Positions 35,842 through 47,328 of a stretch of DNA of 64,000 nt are shown piece by piece. Source of the stretch: Andrena cerasifolii (Eukaryota > Arthropoda > Insecta > Hymenoptera > Andrenidae); the NCBI RefSeq assembly GCF_050908995.1, contig NC_135120.1:6895433-6959432 (forward strand). The letters are read 5' to 3'. The notes beneath the pieces were generated by a model. The model was not told the DNA's origin. It saw nothing but the letters and a program-made list of their open reading frames with translations, and made no database searches. Position numbers and translations under genes: made by a program. The first letter of the stretch is position 1; each line of letters begins with the position of its first letter.

Positions 35842-37901
35842 GGGGAGACCGGGGCTAGATGTTACAGGGGCAGGTTGTTACAAAGCAGTTTAAATTTTTT
35901 TTGCTTGCACTATCACTTCGACGATGAAGTGGCTGATGTGTTTCAACCATAGACAGTTGTGTATGTTGTTTGTTTGTAGTCGGTTCACGCGTTGTCAGTT
36001 TATTACAGTTTTTTGTGTTTTCGGTACTAATAGTACACTTTTCTCTTCGTACTTCAATCTTTTCTACCGGACAGACAGATAAATGTATGTAAATTAATAT
36101 TACCGCGTTTGAATCAGCGTTCCTTTAGCTGCAGATTCGTACCAAGAACATGAGAATACACCAAAGTGGTGTGAACTTATAGCTTTTTATACACAATGGT
36201 GTCAACCGGGGCAAGTTGTTACACAAGACAAGGGACAGGAAAGAGGCATGTTGTTACATTGTATTTAGTAATTAATTTATTAATTTAACCCTTTCAACTG
36301 TTAAAAGAAAAAAGGAAAAGTAAAAATCAAAACCTAAAAAGATTTTATTAAAAAATTTTTTAAAAGGAACCTGATGGCATAAAAATATAAAAAAACATAC
36401 AGTAAAGAAATGGCAGATGAGAAATAAAACCACTGCAAATGAGGGCTCGGATGCAATAAGGGGACTAGCGCTCGAAAAGGGGAAAAATTATTTTCCAAAC
36501 GTTAAGAAACATTGGAAAATTAAATGTTGTTAAACTGTATTTTAAAAATATAGACTAAAAAATATAGAATAAAGTGGACAAGATTTTGGCAAAAAAATTT
36601 TAAGCACGACATCAATCAAAAATAAATTGTATAAAGAAGAAAAGATAAGCAAAAAGAAAATGAAAAAGGAAAGATAGGAAAAAGGAGAAAAAGAAAAATT
36701 TATAAAAGAACAGAATATTGTAAACATAACAGTGTAAATATTGTAAATATTGCGTGTAAATACTATAATAAAAATGTTACTAAATATTTCGAAAATAATA
36801 CCGCAATATTTATTTGTAATATATAATCATATAATAGTGAGAACGTCATGTCTTTGCAGTGTGACGCGATTGTACGCAGCTGCTGACTGTTGGTGCCGCG
36901 CGGGATTTATATATATCGTCATATCTTCTATAATTATTTATTAATCAGTGTGAAAATTGGTGAAAAACTTCCTTGTATATTAAGAAAAAACTTTGTCGCT
37001 GCAAGTTATATGTACCTCAAAATTCCCTCGATACTTTTTAACGGCGAACTTGAAAGACACGGGTTATGTCCAGTATTACTTTTAAATGAAATATTATTAC
37101 ATTTTTTAACATAAGAGATTTGTGCATACATTTCACGGCTTCGTTAGAGTTTTCTGCGTTTTATGTTTCAAGTCTCATACCGATCCGTTAATATTTACTC
37201 AAGTTATCGCAATTTATGTTTAAAGAAATAATGATTTTGGACGATGAAATTTTTTTTGTTTATAATTTTTATCTCGCATACTAATGATTGGATAAAAAAA
37301 CTGTAAATAGAACAAATGTGTGTCGTGACGAGCTTTATAACACTATATTTTTTAAAATACAGTTTAACAATATTTATTTTTCCAATTTTTCTTAGCGTTT
37401 GGACAATACTTTTTCGCATTTTCGAGCGCTAGTCCCCTTATTACATCCGAGCCCTCATTAATAATAGACACGAGTCCCCGTATGAAGAGGACAACGATAA
37501 TTAGTGCAACTGATTTCAGTAGTTTCTTATTATTTTTAAAAGGACTTTTTATTGTACATTTATTGTAATAGATTCTTACCATTAATAAATTTACTTTTGT
37601 CCAAGAAAATATAATTATATTACTCATAATAAGCCTCGTTTCGTAAAATTTAATCCTGTAACAACTTGCCCCGTATGGTCTAACAACTAGCCCCTACTCG
37701 GGGCACGTTGATATAACATGTCTCGACCTTCAAAATGGCTTGTTTCAAAGTCATGGTTCTCGTTTAATTACACGCGATAGCGGTGATCGGTAGAGGAAAG
37801 AACGTACTTTAAGTGAGAGTCATTGATAGTATCGAATATGGAATGCAAAAAAAATAAAAAATAAAAAACTGAAAATTGTAACAATTAGCCCCGTTCTCCC
37901 C
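35842..37901. mobile_element. 2,060-bp TA-flanked element, GGGGAGACCGGGGCTAGATG end
   Basis: ggggagaccggggctagatg, continuing ttaca, is inverted at the right (tgtaacaattagccccgttc, then tcccc), with TA at 35840-35841 and 37902-37903. Subterminal copies of gttgttac and caacttgccccg recur (about 36205 and 37665). About half of its length is the nested 36440-37457 element. Confidence 0.8.
36440..37457. mobile_element. 1,018-bp nested element with about 120-bp arms
   Basis: TGAGGGCTCGGATGCAATAA is inverted at the right (ttattacatccgagccctca). Similarity continues through aggggactagcgctcgaaaa and ttaaactgtattttaaaa. The AT-rich interior has short unrecognised frames. It is the innermost level on this side of the nest. 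Confidence 0.8.
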
Positions 37902-38551
37902 TACTGAGGGCCCACGAATGTTACGTTCTACCAACCGGAGCATCACTCAGTAACGCAGGACAAATCAACGTCGAATCGAGATGGGGCTCATACCTGAACA
38001 TCCTCCGGCGTCGTGATCACCGAAACGGAACGTCATCGCTATATCGTTAACGACGGGCAACGGGGTAATGTAGCGATACTCCGTATTCGCCACAAGGGGA
38101 CATTTTCTACCGATCCCGCTCATTCGCAAGTTCTCCCCTAACTACTGATTCCTATATATAGGTACTACCTGTTCCGTCCTACCTCCTAACATCCCCACGT
38201 CTAAAGCAAGTTCTGCTAGGTAAGCCTTACTGAAGAGTCCACTATGTAGCAAGCCCAGGACGAAACGCGCACACTTCTCCTTCTTTTTCTTCTTTTCTGT
38301 CTTACCTTCAACTCACTCCACACTCCACCCCTCTTACACTTCCTACCCCCCCCGTTTTTTATACTGTTTGCCTAAAAACACTTCATAATTTCGCACGGTT
38401 TAATATACATTAAAATTACTGATATATGCAGTTTAATCCAATTCTGTTTAATACAGTTTTAGCACAGTACAATTTAATCCATTTGTATTACATTAATAGC
38501 ATGTTAATTTAATTTTGATTACATTCAACGTTATCACAGGTCTAAATTTAA

Positions 38552-39273
38552 GGGGCCATGCTCAGTCAGGAGGCCGAAAAAAGGGTGGTCTTTGGAAATT
38601 TTTTACTCAAAAGCTACAACACATTTCTCAAAAAATCTTTTTTCCTTTTAAGGGTTGCATCTAGTACCGTGCATCGTAATTTTTTTATTTAAAAATAGTT
38701 ATCAATAACTAAGTTATTGTCCATCACCTGAAGGTTGTTTTAAAAAAAAGCTTTTGCGGTGAACACTGCTGTTTGAAATTCGATCATCTAAAATAAAAAA
38801 TTCAAAAGAATTTACTTATTATATTATATTATCTGGTATTTGAACGAAGGATTTTTTTTATCCCATGCTTATTTTTCTTTTAATTGACGAAAATCAGGCA
38901 AGATTTATGATAACAATTTTAAAATTTTACTTTAAACATCAGCCATTTTTTCCCTAATCAATATTTCGAAAAATCCTTCGTTCAAATACTAGATAATATA
39001 ATATACTAAGTAAATTCTTTTGAATTTTTTATTTTATATGATCGACTTTCGAGCAGCAATGGTCACCGCAGAAGCCTTTTTTTTAGAGAACCTTCGAGTG
39101 ATGAACAATAACTTAGTTATTGCTAAATATTTTTAAATAGAAAAAATACGATGCACGGTACTAGATGCAATCCTTAAAAGGAGAAAAGATTTTCTGAGAA
39201 ATGTGTTGTAGCTTTTGAGTAAAAAATTTCTAAAGACCACCCATTTTTCGTTCTCCTGACTGAGCATGACCCC
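38552..39273. mobile_element. 722-bp TTAA foldback, CATGCTCAGTCAGGAGGCCG family, copy 1
   Basis: ggggccatgctcagtcagga is inverted at the right (tcctgactgagcatgacccc), with TTAA at 38548-38551 and 39274-39277. The arms are about 290 bp, ending at gaacgaaggatttttt / aaaaatccttcgttc. The loop reads tatcccatgcttatttttct ... tccctaatcaatatttcgaa. The two arms differ at diagnostic sites (cacctgaaggttgtttt on the left, cactcgaaggttctct-type on the right). Confidence 0.95.
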
Positions 39274-39544
39274 TTAAACCTCACTGTCAGCGAATCGACA
39301 TTTCGTGTACCCGAATAACATACTTGCGGCGTTTAATGCGACGTTAAAAAAGAATCGAGACCCTGAAGAACCTTGCATTCCATCCAAATCGCTAAAAGTG
39401 ATAGTGATGGGGGTGGCGGGATATAGAGTGGGAGTAAGAGGCGGGCATAGAACGCGAATAAGAGAAGCAGAGTACGGGAGAAAGAGGGAAAGCGCAGGGT
39501 GGCAAGTGCGGAGTTGCCACCCTTCGTCAGCTGTCGTGTACCAA

Positions 39545-39831
39545 GCAGTCAGTACGCGTCGTGGCTTCGCCACGTGCTTCTCGTGTCTTTGGAGAGTTGT
39601 GTTAACGGCAGTGAACGGAATTTTAGTTTTTTTCTCTGTGACAACGGTGTCTAGTGCCACGATCGTAGGGGGACACTGAACCTGCGCTTTCACGCGACTT
39701 CAGGATGCCGTCGATCGAAAGGATTTCGACGACTTCACCCGTGTCCACGATCTTGTTCTTGTGACCGTGCGATGAAGGGACCATTTCGACGTCACCGATG
39801 GAGGTTTGAACGTGCGAAGATCGAGCATAAT
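39545..39831 (+). promoter_or_regulatory. Possible 5' exon / promoter block
   Basis: A CpG-rich block runs from about 39290 to 39831. It contains a TCAGT initiator-like word at 39551, and it ends at a good donor (ataatcg|gtgagtg at 39831/39832). A non-coding first exon on the + strand would look like this. The overlapping 124- and 139-codon frames on opposite strands (39274-39693) are not recognised. No downstream coding exon was found in the window. Confidence 0.3.
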
Positions 39832-39889
39832 CGGTGAGTGCAAAAGTTTATTAAGGCAACACGGTTAACGTAGTGTCAATCAGCACTTA

Positions 39890-40321
39890 CAAGGGAACAT
39901 CCCGAATCCGGGAATTCAAAAAATTCTGAAACCTCGTGAATATGTAGGGAATTTCCCCCTGATTACAACGCGATTTTTGTTGGCTACCCAAATTCACTCT
40001 AAGGGGGTGTAATTGACCCCCTGAAGATCCGGTTATTTTCCGATTTTCTGTTATAACTCGTGAACTGTAAAATATTTTTTTACCAAATGATAGATCTAAT
40101 TAAAAGAAGTAACTTTTGTCTCGAAACTTTTTTTCTATCTCTTACATTTCGCGAGTTATAACACAAAATCGGAAAATAGCTGAATTTGCGGGGGTTAATT
40201 TCACCCCCTTCGAGTGAATTTGGGCAGCAAACAAAAATTGCGTTGCAATCAGGAGGAGATCCCCTATGTATTCACAAAGTTTCAGAATTTTTTTAACTTT
40301 CGGGTTCGGGATCTTCCCTTG
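39890..40321. mobile_element. 432-bp TTA-flanked palindromic MITE, CAAGGGAACATCCCGAA family, copy 1
   Basis: caagggaacatcccgaatcc is inverted at the right (gggttcgggatcttcccttg), with TTA at 39887-39889 and 40322-40324. The arms of about 200 bp include ttataactcgtgaactgtaa / cgcgagttataacacaaaat. The 62705-63123 element is a second copy with the same flanking TTA. TTA duplication fits a PIF/Harbinger-type mechanism. Confidence 0.9.
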
Positions 40322-40359
40322 TTAGTCTCGCTAACGGACAGTGTCACGTAAGGCTTTAG

Positions 40360-40745
40360 CGAGGTGTCGGTCATCGCTTTGACAACTCGTCAGTGGACAG
40401 TATAAGTGCTACTCTGTTGTCAGTTCTCAATTCGTAGTCTGATCAGTGAGCTTTACTGACGGCGAGTTGCTACTCGTCGTTTTGCAGTCTGACCAGTGGA
40501 TAGTGTGAGCTTTAGTGATTGTGAGCTGTAGTCGTCATTTCGTAATCTGATTAGTACGTAGACAGTATAAGCTTTACTGAATTGTCAATCATCATTTCGT
40601 AATGCGATGTGGGCAGTATCGGCTTTACTGAGTTGTCAGTCGTCATTTTGTAATCTGATTAGTGGGTCGCATTAGCTTTACTGGTGATGAGCTGGCAAGT
40701 AGTATAAGTTTTGGTCAGCCATCATATTATAGTCTGACTAGTATC
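40360..40745. repeat. Degenerate minisatellite, about 55-bp period
   Basis: The word tagtctgatcagt or variants start near 40436, 40485, 40543, 40599, 40652 and 40731. They alternate with agtataagctttactga-type and gttgtcagtcgtcattt-type words. Unit length drifts between about 49 and 79 bp. The array follows the MITE at 39890-40321 and the exon-like block before it. It has no consistent reading frame. Confidence 0.6.
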
Positions 40746-40969
40746 AAAGAAAAGATTAACTCCAACGTGACCGAATTTTTGTGTGTGGGATCGTGGATGT
40801 CACAGATAATATCGACATCTAATGGGATGTATTCGAATTCTATATAAATATTTAAAATAATATAAGCAGTGCTCACAACCATAATCGAAGGATAATAGAC
40901 GATATTGAAACCTGATATTGGTACTTGCAAAAACAAAGGCAGATCTTATACAGATAATTAGACACTAAT

Positions 40970-42754
40970 AAAAGATATTAAAATATTACACAGTACCTTT
41001 GCTTTTGTTTATTTCTCGTGCATTCGCTCACATATATGTGCCGATGATTATAAAAGTGGTTATGTATTTTTTGTTTCGGGATATTTAGACTGTTGCGTTT
41101 GGGGGTATTAAAAAATATTTTTCCATTATTGAACAAAATATTTCACAACGTACATGCTCTTCTAATTTCATACTTATCTGTCATTGTAATGTTTTATGAG
41201 TATCTAACTTGTACGAAAGTGTGTGTTTTTCAACCTTTGAATGTCTCCCAAATTCGAAAAGTGATGAAACGTAGTTTTTCGATCTTCATAACTTAAAAAA
41301 ATCAAACATTTTACGAACAAAAGCAATTTTTATTTTCAAATACTTTGCCACTAACAACTTTACCATTTTTGATAATGTATTCTTTACCACTATATCTTCC
41401 AATTTTTCTCACATTTTCAACATAATTGCTTACCTGAAGGCTATTTGCAACAATTCTTTCATAATATTGAAATATAAATCAATATAACTTAAAATAAGAG
41501 AAATCTCAATTTTGGGTTTTTTTTTTCTTACACCACTTTCATAATCATCAACACATATGTAGATACGTACTAGGAGCGTGGATAATATATACATTTTAAT
41601 ATATTCCACAACGTTTATATAATTACAGTATAAGCTTAACATTATTTATTTTCGAGTTTGAGAAGTAATTACTTAGAGCTCAAATCCAGCTGGATAGTAT
41701 CAAATACTTCGCTGGTATGTGAAATAAATAAAGTTGTTGTTTTTGAACTCCGGCATCGTTTTAATAATACATTTCACAAATGATTATTCAAATAATAATT
41801 TATCTTATTTGACTAGAAGTTATTTTGAAATAATCGTGGGCACGTTAGTTTATTTAAACAAGCAAATAATTTTCCTCTGATTTATTTCGTTATTTGGATT
41901 ATTTCATTTTGTATTTAAATCAGCATCACCCGAAATAATCACGCAAATCATTTCTGAGACTGCTGTCTTTCAGATGACATGTGTGAAATTGGATTAGACC
42001 TATGGAGGAGCTTTGATAAATTTTAAATTAAAATTATTATTGTACAGTACAAATATTGTACGTTAATATCATAGTATTACAATATTAATATTATACTTTT
42101 GTTTTTGGACCAGCAAACACATTCCTTCACATGAAAATCATCTGTTATTTTCTTCGAAGCAGTTATCTAAAGTAAATAAATATTTTGAAATTGTTTATTT
42201 AGTCTTGATAAAAATAAAGCTAGCTTTTCCAAATTATTTTTTAAATTAAAACAATAAAGCAATTCAAATAATTCATTACTTAAAATGTAATATTAACCAT
42301 TTATTTGATACTTTAAATAATCATTATTCACGACTTTGTTTTTAGTACTATCCGATGTTAATGAAATCGATTTGTGGTGCAATATCTTCTGATATTCATG
42401 AATATGTACACGTTAAAATTTGTCCTACCACTAGGTGTTTCGTGATTTGACTAAGTAATGAACACTATAAGCGATTATTAATTCAATTTTAAAGTTGACA
42501 CCTGCAAAGATTTCATAAATCCTTCAAGTTCCAAATATAAGTCAAGATCAACGATAGTGTATGTAATTAATAAAAACTTTAAAGTAACACAAATTTCTAA
42601 CAAACTTCTTCACATTAAACCATAGGTACTGAAATGATCAATATTCATGAGTACATATTGAACTTGGTTTCGTCACCAATTTTTCCGTTAAAATGCGATG
42701 TCATTGAAATGTGCGTAACGCTAATTCTTCTACTACCCCTACATTATTCTGTTG
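40970..42754. other. AT-rich stretch, no gene seen
   Basis: Only short frames (67-70 codons) with no recognised domain. No long inverted repeat noticed over about 1.8 kb. Confidence 0.4.
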
Positions 42755-42756
42755 TA

Positions 42757-43454
42757 CAGTAGAATCTCGATTATGAGAACACCGATTAACGGAACGATTG
42801 ATTATATACTTATCGGAACATCGATTACTGGAAAATTCAATTATCGGAATATCAATCAACGAAACATTCAAATACCCGAACAGTGTTGCGTAAGTTAGGA
42901 AGAGAAATATGTTGCATACAGTGTTTTCATTTCGCCTATGCTTTCTCTCTCGCTGTTTGGGTTAATAATTAGCGTTTACACGTCAGATTGTGTTAGTGAT
43001 ATTTGTGCTGTTTATATCGAAATGTATGTGATAAAACGAAAGTATGCTGTCTTATCACTAAAAACGAAATATAAAATAACTTAATTGACCGATGAATACG
43101 GAATTAGTAAATCAACTGTCTGTGGTATAAAAAGGAAGAAGCGTGAAATTAGAGATTGTGTTCAAAGTTCATCGAGTAATAAAATTCAGAAGCTTATGAA
43201 ATTTACTGATAACAAAAATTTAGACAGAACAGTGTTCAAATGATTTTGTCAAAAAACGGAATGGAGATCCTCTATCTGTGCCGATTGTTTGTGAGAAGTC
43301 TTTGTAATTCAATGAAAAATTGATTAGTATTAATACTTATGAATCATTTAAAAATAAACCGTCTTCCTTCATACGAAAACAATTATTATTCGATTATCCA
43401 TAAAAATTGGATTCTTCGAACAGTAAGTATGTTAGGACAGTCGAGGTTTTACTG
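42757..43454 (+). mobile_element. 698-bp pogo/Tigger-type element remnant
   Basis: The left CAGTAGAATCTCGATTAT and right acagtcgaggttttactg are inverted ends of the pogo/Tigger kind, with TA at 42755-42756 and 43455-43456. The left subterminal zone has repeated gattaacggaac / attatcggaa words. The interior retains part of a transposase gene (43022-43310). The left and right ends differ at several positions, so the copy is old. Confidence 0.85.
43022..43310 (+). pseudogene. Pogo/Tigger (Jerky-like) transposase N-terminal fragment, broken
   Basis: The reading starts KRKYAVLSLKTKYKI, then after a deletion and in-frame stop continues EYGISKSTVCGIKRKKREI, which is the psq/CENP-B-type helix-turn-helix of Tigger transposases, and then DRTVFK, a stop codon, and after a frameshift RNGDPLSVPIVCEKSL. 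The order matches the DNA-binding half of the family; the DDE catalytic domain is absent. It cannot encode a working protein. Confidence 0.8.
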
Positions 43455-43520
43455 TAGGTATTTAGTAGATGGAAAGAGGGCACGCTGAGTCTTCCTTACA
43501 CATGTCACACCTTCACTTAA

Positions 43521-44317
43521 GGAGGTTCGATACCGGAGAAAAAATAATGAGAAATCTTTGTAAAGTGTTTTAATCTAACGTTCAAAGTGTAATCCGCATT
43601 GTGTCAAAATTTTAAGTCGATTGACCGCACGGTTTTTGAAAAAATTGAAATCAAAATTGCGCTCTTATACACAAGCTGTTATGGGAGAAGCGATACAATT
43701 TCTATAAAATGTTACACAGAGCCCTTAAAAATAGTGAGAAAGTCCTAAAAAATGTTGCAATGAAATGCATAAGTATTCCTATGAAATTCTAAAAAAAATT
43801 GGACATTTACCGTACGGTTTATTAGATAATTGAATAAATAGACAGCAACGTGCTCGTATTTTTGGAACTGCCTGAAGGAACTGTTTGAAACGTGGCAACG
43901 CTGTACGCCGGATAGTCGTCTATACAATGTATACTTGTACAAAGGATACAGTAAAAATTGGTAAAAACACTACCAAGCTGTAAACATGTATTTAGTAATT
44001 TGTTGCGAACCAATACGAACGCGCAAAAGGACGCCACAAGTGTGAGATGGAAAGGGAAAAAAAGATGGACGCAAAGCGACGTTGCCGCATTGCACTCACA
44101 TATTTTACGCTACTTTTAGTGAAAATATTGTGTTTCTGGCTGCGTTAAACATACTTTTTGTTTAATTGAATTCCAAAACAAACAGTGTAGTAATAATTTT
44201 ATTAAGAATAGACATGTAAATAACATTTTTGTCTACATAATTTTTTTTTATCTAAGATTGATAAGCATAGGCTTACCCTTCTCGCCGCCTGCCCCGCAAC
44301 TGAGGTATCGAACCTCC
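43521..44317. mobile_element. 797-bp TTAA-flanked element with short ends
   Basis: GGAGGTTCGATACC is inverted at the right (ggtatcgaacctcc), with TTAA at 43517-43520 and 44318-44321. Unlike the foldbacks, only about 14 bp of each end pairs and the interior is not palindromic. The interior has short unrecognised frames (71 codons minus at 43822-44037). Confidence 0.75.
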
Positions 44318-44596
44318 TTAACAGAACTACTGATAGATCCTGCAAGAGTCTATTGTAAATAAACGTTTAGAAAAAAAATATTTAGCAGCTACATTCTGCT
44401 GATTCATTTTAGGTAACTACGGATTGAAAATCATACACATTTAAATTAAGATTTGTTTCTGAATAGAGAATAAAGCAGCCGTGTTATAGATTCTTAAATG
44501 ACTTAATCTTTAAATTATTTTTTTTATTTGTGGCATCGTGTTACTTTGAACATTACTGTACATTATATCATTCATTTCGTCAGTCGTTTTTAATAC

Positions 44597-45040
44597 TTTA
44601 TTTTATTTATATGTCTATTTTTAATTATTTTACTGCTATATTTTATTTCTTATATTATGTTCAAAGGGACGTCCAGCTTTTGCCCCCTTTATTGACCTAC
44701 AATACAGACTGTTTTCGTTATTAGTTTTCACAAAAAAAACAACATGATTAGTTGTACCACTATCTTGAATTTAGACCAACTTTCGAAGGATAAAAGAAAA
44801 AAAACAAGATATAGCATTCGATTTAAAAAATCGAACATTACCCTCCTTCGAAAGTTGGTCTAAATTCAAGATAGTGGTATAACTAATCATGTTGTTTTTT
44901 TTGTGAAAACTAATAACGAGAACAGTCTGTATTGTAGGTAAATAAAGGGGGCAAAAGCTGGACGTACTTTTGAACATAATATAAGAAATAATATATAGCA
45001 GTAAAATAATTAAAAATAGATATATAACTAAAATAAATTT
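44597..45040. repeat. 444-bp AT-rich palindrome
   Basis: The arms of about 195 bp (44597-44790 and 44843-45040) are nearly perfect inverted copies. Examples are cgtccagcttttgccccctt / aaagggggcaaaagctggac and accaactttcgaagga / tccttcgaaagttggt. A 222-codon minus frame (44771-45439) crosses it and is an artefact of the repeat. It is probably a foldback MITE. Confidence 0.85.
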
Positions 45041-45075
45041 GATTTGAAAACTGATTAGGTTAATATTCCTTATAA

Positions 45076-45684
45076 AGGTCAATTTACACAGCCGCCGACA
45101 AGTGATGCCAGAATCGTGGGACGTGGGACAAATGCTTACCCCCACTATGACGTACGTACTGTCGTCCCCCACTTTCTTCCCGTCGCGCTGCACACAATCA
45201 TATTTCCACTCCCGTCCGTGTACTCGGCAGCCGAACAGGCAACTCACACGGACGGGAGTAGACATATGCTTGTGTGCAGCGCGACGGGAAGAAAGTGGGG
45301 GACGACAATGCGTCATAGTGGGGGTAAGCATTTGTCCCACGTCCCAAGATTCTAGCATCACTGCCGCAGTCACGGGAACGAACCGAGCAGAAAAATCGGT
45401 GAGTGCTCGGTTGACGCTCGGATGACGCTCGACGGTCACGGCGCGACGCGACGGACTGTCGGCGGGTGCTCGCCAAGACGACGAGCCCTATCCATGCAAT
45501 ATTCGAACTGTATTTTCCTGTATTGTTATGTAACACAATACTCTACGTGTTGAGAGTATAAAACCTGGCAAAATTGCGCTTGGATATGGCTCGTCGTCTC
45601 GATGAGAGTCTGCCGAGCGTCGGCTGAGCGTCCCCCGGGTGTTCACCAATTTTTCCCGTGTCGGTGGCTCTATAGATTGGCCTT
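45076..45684. mobile_element. 609-bp inverted-repeat element interrupted by a 261-bp palindrome
   Basis: aaggtcaatttacacagccg, continuing ccgaca, is inverted at the right (tgtcggtggctctatagatt, then ggcctt). The arms continue inside with gtgagtgctcggttgacgct pairing with agcgtcggctgagcgtcccc-type sequence and gacgacgagccctatccat with atatggctcgtcgtc. The left arm is split by 45102-45362. Removing that leaves about 348 bp. Confidence 0.8.
45102..45362. mobile_element. 261-bp near-perfect palindrome nested in the 609-bp element
   Basis: agtgatgccagaatcgtggg, continuing acgtgggacaaatgc, is repeated inverted at the right (gcatttgtcccacgtcccaa, then gattctagcatcact). cacttcttcccgtcgcg-type arms pair up to a loop of about 30 bp around 45233. 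It is GC-richer than the surroundings. The frames of 79-112 codons on both strands here are repeat artefacts. Confidence 0.85.
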
Positions 45685-47034
45685 AATTCTTATTTCGTAA
45701 TAATTCATGATATATATATGGATAAAATAGCCCCGCGCTTTGGAACTTCATTTTGTCCAAATTAAATTAATTAAGTCTTATACTAGCCTAATAGTACATG
45801 AATAAAGTTAATAGGAGTCAGTGTATCAATTTTTCGTACATATTTCTAAAACTACATACCTATATAGGAAATGCACAATAGAAATCATATCTGCAGAATT
45901 GCGAAATGCAGTAAAAATGTTGTTTTCTGAAAAATAAGGATTTTGAAAACGGCTACATTTTTATAATTGCATGAAGGGTTTTGTTTATTTATCGACAAAT
46001 AAATTTCACATTTATTGGTCGAAAATTTTCATGCTTTGAAGCCGTTTCACACTGTGCTAAATTTATGAAATAATTGTACTTCACTAAGAATGTGGAGATA
46101 ATAAACATACAAGTCTTTGTTTGTTTAATACCTAATCAGCAGGTCAGTAATATTATCCGCATCGGAAAAAAAATTATTTTATAGTTTTATTAGAATAGAT
46201 TTACGCCAAGTGACGCATGAAGCAGAGACGTAAGGTTATCCGTTTCCAATTAGATGTTTTCAATAATATCGACTTTTGCCCCGGGCCCCGCAAACTCTAA
46301 GGGCGGATCGAGGGATCATTAATCTTTTTCCAGTTTTGTGGAAGACTATACAGAAAATGAACAAATGGTGCGTACTTATTTTAGAAATTGCTACAGATAT
46401 AGTCTGAATATCCCCTTTAATAGATGAAACTTCAAATTTTTGTGAGTGACTTGAATGAAGAAACAATACCAAAGTCAGTGTAGTACTATATTTTATTAGG
46501 CTTTTGTGTGTTAAACGTGTGTACATATGAGCGTTCCAGGTGACAAATTAATCAATTCCACTTTCTGTAATTTTTTTAATTTTAGTATGCATGCATATGA
46601 TGAGTGCTTAACGTAACAACTTTTTGCACATTTTGTTTCATGAAGTTGATCAGTTTGACTTTCGAGGGGCTCGTAATACGATTGTGGCACACGTTGCAAT
46701 TTCTTCAATAACGTAAAAGCTTTTATTTTTAAGAAAAACTGATTGTTTCTATGAATTAAGCACAACAGTTATCCCGAAATGCTTTGAATAATGTGTTACT
46801 GGAAGGTTTGTGATTTTTTCTTCCGAAAGGAATTATATTCATAATCCAGATGAAATTTCTACGAATGTGCGCAACCTTTGCTTAGGTATATTCCAATTAA
46901 TTCTTCAAAGAGAAACATTTGACTCGTGAGGAATAATCTTAATATTAATAGATATTAGTTTTGAAGATATTTAATTTATGTATTTTGCAAATATAAATTG
47001 CGTATCCTTTTCTGAATGCAATAACGTACAGACT
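45685..47034. other. No gene seen
   Basis: AT-rich; frames at 46260-46765 on the minus strand are not recognised. No repeat noticed in 1.3 kb. Confidence 0.4.
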
Positions 47035-47328
47035 TCTATATATAATTTATTTATTTAATGTCGCATCAGCTTAGAGCTATTAGTGACCACAGTTACAATA
47101 TATATAGAGAATAGCGGGTAGTGCCTAGTTGAGTTAACACTGTGCGTTTTTATCTATTATATCCCTCTCGACTAATTCATATATTTCCTTGGTTATTTCT
47201 TGTTGTTCAAGGAGGATATTATATTCTCAATATACTTCTTATTGTTCAAACATTCTTTAACTGTGGATGGGAGTTTTTCATTTTGTCTTAGGTCTCTGAG
47301 CGCTGGGCAGTCTTGTATAATATGCTTA

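Larger units (their letters stand above)
33945..38340. mobile_element. Outer element of a multi-level nest, inverted ends about 33945-34029/35349-35403 and 38189-38340
   Basis: gtaaggcttacctagcagac at 35362 is inverted at 38207 (gttctgctaggtaagcctta). Further out, ggaggtgtggagtgttgaag at 33983 pairs with acttcaactcactccaca-like sequence at 38302. The left arm is interrupted exactly at a TA by the 34032-35346 insertion. The remaining interior (35404-35839 and 37904-38188) is GC-richer and has no recognised coding. The outermost boundary is approximate. Confidence 0.6.

Noticed and set aside
39274..39693. Opposed frames of 139 and 124 codons
   Set aside because: Both strands are open over the same CpG-rich block, which is more likely a 5' exon or promoter; neither translation is recognised.
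44771..45439. 222-codon minus-strand frame, the longest in the window
   Set aside because: It crosses two adjacent palindromes, overlaps equally long frames on the other strand and has no domain; it is an artefact of inverted repeats.
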